The notes under the pieces were generated by a model. It saw nothing but the letters and a program-made list of their open reading frames with translations. It was not told the DNA's origin and ran no database searches. A program made the translations under genes and the position numbers. Positions 59,024-64,000 of a stretch of 64,000 nucleotides of DNA are shown here, one piece after another. Within the stretch, counting starts at the first letter, position 1. Every line of letters starts with the position of its first letter. Origin of the DNA: MED-G105 sp050331095 (GTDB lineage: Bacteria; Pseudomonadota; Alphaproteobacteria; Caulobacterales; Parvularculaceae); the NCBI GenBank assembly GCA_050331095.1, contig JBHJHE010000022.1:62001-126000 (forward strand), in the 5' to 3' direction.

Positions 59024-60292
59024 ATGGTTCGGTGGTTTGAAATAGAACTTTGGAAGCGCGTGCTCGCGGGCCTCGCGCTCGGCGTCGTCTTCGGGCTCGT
59101 CGTCTCGGCGACGATGCCGCCGGATGCGGCCGAGACGCTTCTCTTGCGCGTGAAGATCATCGGCGACGTCTTTATCCGCTTGATACGGATGATCGTGGTG
59201 CCGCTTGTCTTCTTCACCCTCGTCGCCGGCATTTACGCCATGGGCGACCCGAAGAAGCTCGGCACGATCGGGATCAAGGCGTTCGCGCTCTACATCGCGA
59301 CGACGTTCTTCGCGAACGTCATCGGCCTTTTGATGGGCACGCTCTTCCAGCCCGGCCGCAACGTCGATCTCGGCGGCGCCGAGGCGAAGCAGTTGGGCGA
59401 GGCGCAGCCGATCGGCGAGCGGCTGATGAACATCATCCCGACGAACCCGTTCGCAGCGCTCGTCGAGGGCGACATCCTAGCCGTCATCTTCTTCGCGCTC
59501 CTTCTCGGCGTCGGCCTTCTAATGGCGCGCGACGAGGGCCAGCCGGCGGGACGGTTCTTCGAGGCGGTCTCCGAGGGCATCCTCAAGATGACGCACCTCA
59601 TCATGGAGATCGCGCCCTTCGGCGTTTTCGGCCTCATCGCTTACGTCGCCGGCACCCAGGGCGTCGCGACGTTCACGGCGATCCTGTCGCTGACGCTCGC
59701 GGTCTATGTCGGCGCGGCGCTCCATATGCTGATCGTTTACGGCGGCCTCGTGCGGTTCGTCCTGCGCCTGCCGGTCGCGCGGTTTTTTCGCGGCGTGCTC
59801 GACGCCCAGATGGTCGCTTACTCAACGTCGTCCTCGTCGGAGACCTTGCCGGTGACGATCCGCGCCGTGAGCGAGAACCTAGGGGTGCGGAAATCGGTCG
59901 CGGCGTCGGTTCTGCCCTTGGGCGCGACGATCAACATGGACGGCACGTCGCTCTATCTCGGCATCGTGGCGCTCTTCACGGCGCAGGCTTTCGGCTATCA
60001 GCTCGAGCCGCAGCACTATCCCTTGATCGCGCTAACCGCGGCGCTCGTCTCGATCGGCACGGCGGGCGTGCCGTCGGCGTCGCTCTTCCTTTTGTCGATC
60101 GTGCTCGACGTATTCGAGGTGACGCCCGAGCACGCCGCGCTTGTCATCGGGTTCATCTTCCCGTTCGATCGCTTGCTCGACATGATGCGCACGGTCGTCA
60201 ACGTCACCGGCGATGCGGCTGTAGCCACGACGGTCGCCAAGTGGGAGGGCGAGCTGGACGAGACGGTCTTCCGCGCGCCGCCGTCTCAATGA
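59024..60292 (+). CDS. Dicarboxylate/amino acid:cation symporter (DAACS family) (422 aa)
   Basis: This sodium- or proton-driven transporter takes up C4-dicarboxylates, glutamate or related amino acids. ATG 59024 has GGGGACGAG upstream; an earlier ATG at 58976 lacks one. Eight helices and two re-entrant hairpins match the family: IRMIVVPLVFFTLVAGIYAM, the serine-rich hairpin VAYSTSSSSETLPVTIRAVS, LPLGATINMDGTSLYLGIVA and VSIGTAGVPSASLFLLSIVL. IFPFDRLLDMMRTVVNVTGD holds the substrate-binding Asp/Asn. Specificity is not readable. It is divergent from the desaturase gene, with about 150 bases between. Confidence 0.93.
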   Translation: MVRWFEIELWKRVLAGLALGVVFGLVVSATMPPDAAETLLLRVKIIGDVFIRLIRMIVVPLVFFTLVAGIYAMGDPKKLGTIGIKAFALYIATTFFANVIGLLMGTLFQPGRNVDLGGAEAKQLGEAQPIGERLMNIIPTNPFAALVEGDILAVIFFALLLGVGLLMARDEGQPAGRFFEAVSEGILKMTHLIMEIAPFGVFGLIAYVAGTQGVATFTAILSLTLAVYVGAALHMLIVYGGLVRFVLRLPVARFFRGVLDAQMVAYSTSSSSETLPVTIRAVSENLGVRKSVAASVLPLGATINMDGTSLYLGIVALFTAQAFGYQLEPQHYPLIALTAALVSIGTAGVPSASLFLLSIVLDVFEVTPEHAALVIGFIFPFDRLLDMMRTVVNVTGDAAVATTVAKWEGELDETVFRAPPSQ

Positions 60293-60341
60293 GGATTGGC
60301 GAAATCGATCCGCGACGCGCGCGCGGGGCGTAAAGCCTTCC

Positions 60342-60671
60342 ATGACCGTGATCCGCATCATCCTCGCCATCGGCGCGATCGCGCTTACGGGCGCAATTTT
60401 CTGGGCCTTCGGCGCCGACGGCCGGCCGCTCGGCGAGGTTCTTGGCGCGCTTCTTCCCGAGCCGTGGTTCGTCGTCTCGATGATCGATCTTTACCTCGGC
60501 TTCTTCATCGGCGCCGTCGTTATCGTTCTATTCGAACGCAACAAGATCCTGGCGCTCGCCTGGGCGGCGCCGATCTTCGTGCTCGGCAATGTGGTGACAG
60601 CCGCCTGGTTCGTCTGGCGGGCGCCTGAGATCGCCCGCCGCTTGCGCGCAGACGGATCGCTTATCCAATAG
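60342..60671 (+). CDS. Small membrane protein, possibly DUF1475 (109 aa)
   Basis: The product has three membrane segments (IRIILAIGAIALTGAIFWAF, DLYLGFFIGAVVIVLFERNK and ALAWAAPIFVLGNVVTAAWF). The VVSMIDLYLGF block and the LGN motif after the third segment resemble DUF1475 as I recall it. It starts 49 bases after the transporter stop and overlaps the convergent gene at 60661 by 11 bases. Function unknown. Confidence 0.72.
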   Translation: MTVIRIILAIGAIALTGAIFWAFGADGRPLGEVLGALLPEPWFVVSMIDLYLGFFIGAVVIVLFERNKILALAWAAPIFVLGNVVTAAWFVWRAPEIARRLRADGSLIQ

Positions 60672-61488
60672 GCTCCGCGCCGGGGCACCGGTCGCGCGGC
60701 CGCCGGCCGATTTCGGCCGTCTTCGGATCGAACCACATTTCTTCGAGATCGTCCCAGAACCCGGCGAGGTCCTGGATGATGATCCATTCGTTGAGCGCGT
60801 CGCGCAGGGCCGGCGTTTCTTTCGCCATGGCGAACGCCTCGATCGTGCGGGTCAGCGGGAAATCGTGCGGGACGACGAATTTCGGGTTCTTCTCTTTCTT
60901 GAGAAGCTCCTGGTATGGCGAAAACATCACCGCGCCGTCGACGTCGCTCGCCTTCAGGGCGTCGACGATCTCGGGAAACGATGAGTACGGCGTAAGATCC
61001 GATCCCGCGAAGTCGCCGCGCGCGACGTCGGCGGAAACGCCGCCCTCCTGGAAGCCGATCGAATAGCGCGTGCGGTTGAGGCCGCGCAGGGTTTTCGCGG
61101 CCTTCGCGACGTCGCGGCGCACGACGACCACATACTCCGTATCATGATAGGGCAACGAGAAGTCGAGCGCGCGCCGGCGCGCCGGCGTGTTGGAGAAGCC
61201 GGACGCGATAATGTCGGCCTCGTCGTCGACGATGGCGTCGACAAGCTCGCAGAAGGGCCGTTCGACGTATTCGACCTCGACGCCGAGGCGCACCGCGAGG
61301 GCCGACGTCGAATCGATCTCAAAGCCCGTATAGCTCCCGTCATCGCCTTTGACGACGAAGGGCGAGAGCGGCGAGACGGCGACCCGCAACACGCCGCGTT
61401 CCTGGATCTCGTCGAGGTCCGCAGCGCGGGCCCGATCGGCGCCGATCGTCGCCAGCAAAGCGAGGGCGGTGGTCAGCAGTCGGTTCAT
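60661..61488 (-). CDS. Extracellular solute-binding protein, amino-acid type (SBP family 3) (275 aa)
   Basis: A signal peptide (MNRLLTTALALLATIGADRA, then RAAD) puts it in the periplasm. The type-II binding fold follows: IQERGVLRVAVSPLSPFVVK, GSYTGFEIDSTSALAVRLGV, DEADIIASGFSNTPARRRAL, DFSLPYHDTEYVVVV, and a second lobe ending RTIEAFAMAKETPALRDALN. No permease or ATPase gene is next to it, so it may feed a distant ABC importer or act as a sensor-type protein. The ligand is not readable. Confidence 0.88.
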   Translation of the reverse strand: MNRLLTTALALLATIGADRARAADLDEIQERGVLRVAVSPLSPFVVKGDDGSYTGFEIDSTSALAVRLGVEVEYVERPFCELVDAIVDDEADIIASGFSNTPARRRALDFSLPYHDTEYVVVVRRDVAKAAKTLRGLNRTRYSIGFQEGGVSADVARGDFAGSDLTPYSSFPEIVDALKASDVDGAVMFSPYQELLKKEKNPKFVVPHDFPLTRTIEAFAMAKETPALRDALNEWIIIQDLAGFWDDLEEMWFDPKTAEIGRRPRDRCPGAEPIG

Positions 61489-61570
61489 GTCGCGGGATCC
61501 CCTTTCTCGATTGACGCGATGAGCCTACCGCGATTTCGCTAACGCGCCGAGACCGGAACCTTTTCAAATG

Positions 61571-63676
61571 TCACTCGCCGGCCGCCTCCGCGGGCGTGGC
61601 GTCCTTTTTTTCGTAGCGGGCGAACCAGGCGAGCGTGTGTTCGACTTTGCCGATGAGCCGTGATGGCCGCCCGGCGATGCCGTGGCTCGAGCCCGGCACT
61701 CGCACGAGCGCCGTGTCGACGCCGCGCAAGGTGAGCGCTTGGTAAAATTGCTCGGACTCGGTGATCGGCGTGCGGTAGTCTTCTTCGCCCGTCATTAACA
61801 ATGTCGGCGTCGTGACGTTCCCGGCGAGCGAGAGGGGCGAGCGCGCCCAGTAGTGATCGAACGCTTCCCATGGCAGGCCCGGGAACTGGTGGCGGCTCTG
61901 ATATACATAGCTGTCGGCGGTGAGCACCTTGCTCGTCCAGTTGATGATCGGCTTTGCGGCGACGGCGGCGTTGAACCGGTCCGTAAGCCCCACAAGGTAG
62001 GCGGTGGCGACGCCGCCGGCCGAGCCGCCCGCGACGAAGAGATTGTCCGCATCGATAAAGTCGTTCTCCAGCATGGCGTCGACGCCGGACATGTGATCCC
62101 CGAAGTCGTCTTTGCTCGGATATTTATGCTGGAGCAGGAGGCCGAACCGCTCGCCATAGGACGACGAGCCGCGATGATTGTCGTAGAAGACGACGTAGCC
62201 CTCGGCGGCGTAGCGCTGGATCTCCAGGGAGAAATGGGGCCCGTAGGCGGCGTGGGGGCCGCCGTGGATCTCGAGGATCAGGGGGTGCTTCCGTGACGGA
62301 TCGAAGTTGGGCGGCGTTACGTACCAGCCCTGGATCTCTTCGCCGTCGACGTCGGACGCGTAGGTGATCTCCGTCACGTCGCCGAGGCGTTTGCCGCCAA
62401 GGGCGTCCTCGTTGAGCTCGGTGACCCGGCGCGCCGCGCCGTCCTTGGCGACGCCTACGTCGGCGGGGCGCGCCGGGTCCGCGACCGTGTAGGCGATGGT
62501 CCCGTTCGCGGCGACGGTGTAGTCGCCGCTGGTGTACGGACGGCCCACGGTGACGCCGCCGACGCCGCGCACGACGGCGCGCCGCTCGCCCTCAAGGTCC
62601 GTATAGCCCACATAGCGCTCGCCGCGGTCGTCGTAGAGGAAATAGAGCCCGCTTCCGTCGCCCGCCCATTCGGGACGCGCGACCGAGCGGTCGAAGTCCG
62701 CCGTCAGCGGGCGGTCGTTCGCGCCGTCGCGGTCGATGAGGCGAAGGCGGTCGATCCAGTAGGCGACGGGCTCGTTCGGCGATTTGACGTAGGCGATCGT
62801 TTCGCCGTCGGGCGAGATCGTCGGTTGCGTCTCCGCGCCGGGCGCGTCGGTGATTTGGGTCAGCTTTCCGGCGAGATCGACGGCGAAGAGATCCGCCTCG
62901 ATCGTTTCGAGCGCCCAGTTGTCATGGCGGTTCGCGGCGAAGACGACGCTCGTTCCATCAGGCGTCCAGGCGAGGGGGCCGTCATGGTTGAAATCGCCAG
63001 ACGTTAACTGGCGGGGCGCGCCGCCGTCGGACGGAACGACGAAGACATGCGCGCGCGCCGGCTCGATGAAGCCCTGGCCGTCGCGGCGGAAGATCGGCGC
63101 TTCGATGACTTTGAAGGGTTCGGACCATTCCGCGTCCTCGGGCTTGTCGACGCCGAGTTTCGCCATCGGCTCGACCTCAAGGGGCGCGTCCATCACGAAC
63201 GCGATCCGGGTTCCGTCGGGCGACCAGGCGAGGGCGCGCGGCGCTTTCGTCAGGTTCGTGACGTGCGCCGTCGCGCCGGTCTCGGCCCAGTAAACGTAGA
63301 TCTGCGGCGCGCCGCCCTCGCCCGCCTCGACGCCGGAGACGTAGGCGAGGCGCGTCCCGTCGGGCGACCAGCGCGGTTCGACGAAGTCGGCGCGGGACGA
63401 AGCGACCGGCCGGTGGTTCGAGCCGTCCGCGTCGACGAGCCAGATATTGCTCCGCGCCTTGTCGGTCATCACGTCGTGCGACTTGCGCACGTAGGCGATG
63501 CGCGACCCGTCAGGCGAGATCCGCGTTTCGGCCGCGTACTCGATCTCGAAAACGTCCGCCGACGTCAGGGCGTTCACGTCGTCCTCGGCGGCGATGGACG
63601 CGGGAACGCCAAAAAGCGTCGCCAGCGCGGCGCAAAGCGGGGCCGCGAAGCGGCGTCGCATAGTGTTGAAAGGCAT
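61571..63676 (-). CDS. Exported S9-family peptidase (acylaminoacyl/dipeptidyl peptidase type) (701 aa)
   Basis: ATG 63676 follows a perfect GGAGG. A signal peptide (RRRFAAPLCAALATLFGVPA, then SIAA) directs export. A WD-type propeller is seen as repeated SPDGxRIAYV units (ISPDGSRIAYVRKS, WSPDGTRLAYVSG, WSPDGTRIAFVMD). The hydrolase domain has PLILEIHGGPHAAYGPHFSL, Ser552 in FVAGGSAGGVATAYLVGLTD, Asp in LLMTGEEDYRTPITESEQFY, and His in VPGSSHGIAGRPSR. It likely degrades peptides in the periplasm. It is divergent from the methyltransferase gene. Confidence 0.93.
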   Translation of the reverse strand: MPFNTMRRRFAAPLCAALATLFGVPASIAAEDDVNALTSADVFEIEYAAETRISPDGSRIAYVRKSHDVMTDKARSNIWLVDADGSNHRPVASSRADFVEPRWSPDGTRLAYVSGVEAGEGGAPQIYVYWAETGATAHVTNLTKAPRALAWSPDGTRIAFVMDAPLEVEPMAKLGVDKPEDAEWSEPFKVIEAPIFRRDGQGFIEPARAHVFVVPSDGGAPRQLTSGDFNHDGPLAWTPDGTSVVFAANRHDNWALETIEADLFAVDLAGKLTQITDAPGAETQPTISPDGETIAYVKSPNEPVAYWIDRLRLIDRDGANDRPLTADFDRSVARPEWAGDGSGLYFLYDDRGERYVGYTDLEGERRAVVRGVGGVTVGRPYTSGDYTVAANGTIAYTVADPARPADVGVAKDGAARRVTELNEDALGGKRLGDVTEITYASDVDGEEIQGWYVTPPNFDPSRKHPLILEIHGGPHAAYGPHFSLEIQRYAAEGYVVFYDNHRGSSSYGERFGLLLQHKYPSKDDFGDHMSGVDAMLENDFIDADNLFVAGGSAGGVATAYLVGLTDRFNAAVAAKPIINWTSKVLTADSYVYQSRHQFPGLPWEAFDHYWARSPLSLAGNVTTPTLLMTGEEDYRTPITESEQFYQALTLRGVDTALVRVPGSSHGIAGRPSRLIGKVEHTLAWFARYEKKDATPAEAAGE

Positions 63677-63697
63677 AAGGTCCTCCAAAGGCGCGCT

Positions 63698-64000
63698 ATG
63701 GCGTCGCTGCGGAGTGAAGAGCCCGCGCCGGCGCATTGCAAGCGGCCGTCCCGATGGAGATCCGCGTTGTCGGAAGATTTTTCGAACGGCTATGACGCGA
63801 TCGCCGACGAGTTCATCTCCGTCCGGTTGACGTCGGGACGCGATCTGGTCGCGGCATGGGCGGCGTCGTTGCCGCGCGGCGGCGCGGTCGTGGACGTGGG
63901 CGCCGGGTCGGGCGCGCCGCTGACGGCGGCGTTGATCGACGCCGGGTTGACGGCGTTCGCCATCGACGCGTCGCCGAAAATGGCCGCGGCGTTTCGACGG
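63698..64000 (+). CDS. SAM-dependent methyltransferase, N-terminal part (cut by window edge)
   Basis: 101 codons are present, open to the right edge. SNGYDAIADEFISVRLTSGR then VVDVGAGSGAPLTAALIDAG is the class-I SAM-binding motif I, followed by AFAIDASPKMAAAF, motif II. The start is uncertain: ATG 63698 gives a 23-residue Arg-rich lead, while TTG 63767 begins next to the conserved part. The substrate cannot be inferred. Confidence 0.82.
   Translation, partial: MASLRSEEPAPAHCKRPSRWRSALSEDFSNGYDAIADEFISVRLTSGRDLVAAWAASLPRGGAVVDVGAGSGAPLTAALIDAGLTAFAIDASPKMAAAFRR

Noticed and set aside
1..64000. tRNA, rRNA, CRISPR array, prophage or insertion sequence
   Set aside because: None was recognised on reading both strands; no cloverleaf, regular spacer array, integrase or transposase was seen.

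Overview
The window reads as chromosomal DNA of a high-GC alphaproteobacterium, most like the Caulobacterales/Parvularculales group. The hybrid kinase cckA sits directly behind fliQ-fliR-flhB. There is a possible CtrA-type box (GTAA-N7-TTAA) upstream of flgB, a CC0125/CC1285-type lipoprotein, and a rimP-nusA-ylxR-infB block. Genes are packed tightly, with many 4-base ATGA/GTGA overlaps. I see no phage, insertion sequence, CRISPR array, rRNA or tRNA.

Layout: 1-2.4 kb holds a cut-off membrane gene, a small membrane ORF and a proteasome-like (Ntn hydrolase) gene with a partner. 2.4-15.6 kb has DUF302, a patatin, flgB-flgC-fliE, an ethylene-receptor-like histidine kinase, a broken DeoR regulator, nudK, a YceI lipoprotein, fliQ-fliR-flhB, cckA and dnaQ. 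15.7-27.5 kb has secB, fxsA, a Tim44-like gene, mltA, an Smr gene, a membrane-anchored prephenate-dehydratase-like protein, hslV-hslU and a histidine operon (hisH-hisA-CYTH/CHAD-hisF-hisE) whose hisA carries an in-frame stop. 27.6-34.2 kb is the translation/transcription-factor operon with a terminator-like hairpin in its leader. 34.4-42.6 kb has DUF2937, a sulfotransferase, a glycosyltransferase, a CE15-like lipoprotein, trmB, a degenerate dienelactone hydrolase, RNase T2 and pckA. 42.8-51.4 kb is an exopolysaccharide/exosortase locus. 51.5-64 kb has an MscS channel, a lipoprotein, a glutaredoxin, a tandem PilZ protein, two S9 peptidases, a broken sterol-desaturase-family gene, a dicarboxylate/amino-acid symporter, an amino-acid binding protein and the start of a methyltransferase.

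Three features stand out. First, a roughly 107-bp two-hairpin repeat occurs six times, always at a gene 3' end. In all six copies a terminal TAG of the repeat is the stop codon of the neighbouring gene, and five copies lie between convergent genes. Second, three otherwise intact genes (deoR-type, hisA, desaturase) carry a single in-frame stop with well-conserved sequence after it. Third, several proteins have an unusual architecture or have lost key residues: an ETR1-like copper/ethylene sensor kinase with the known ligand-site residues kept, a 427-residue protein with proteasome-like Thr1/Asp17 spacing, a chain-length kinase homologue without its P-loop, and a dienelactone hydrolase without its nucleophile.

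All product names come from reading motifs and family resemblance by eye. No database search was run.
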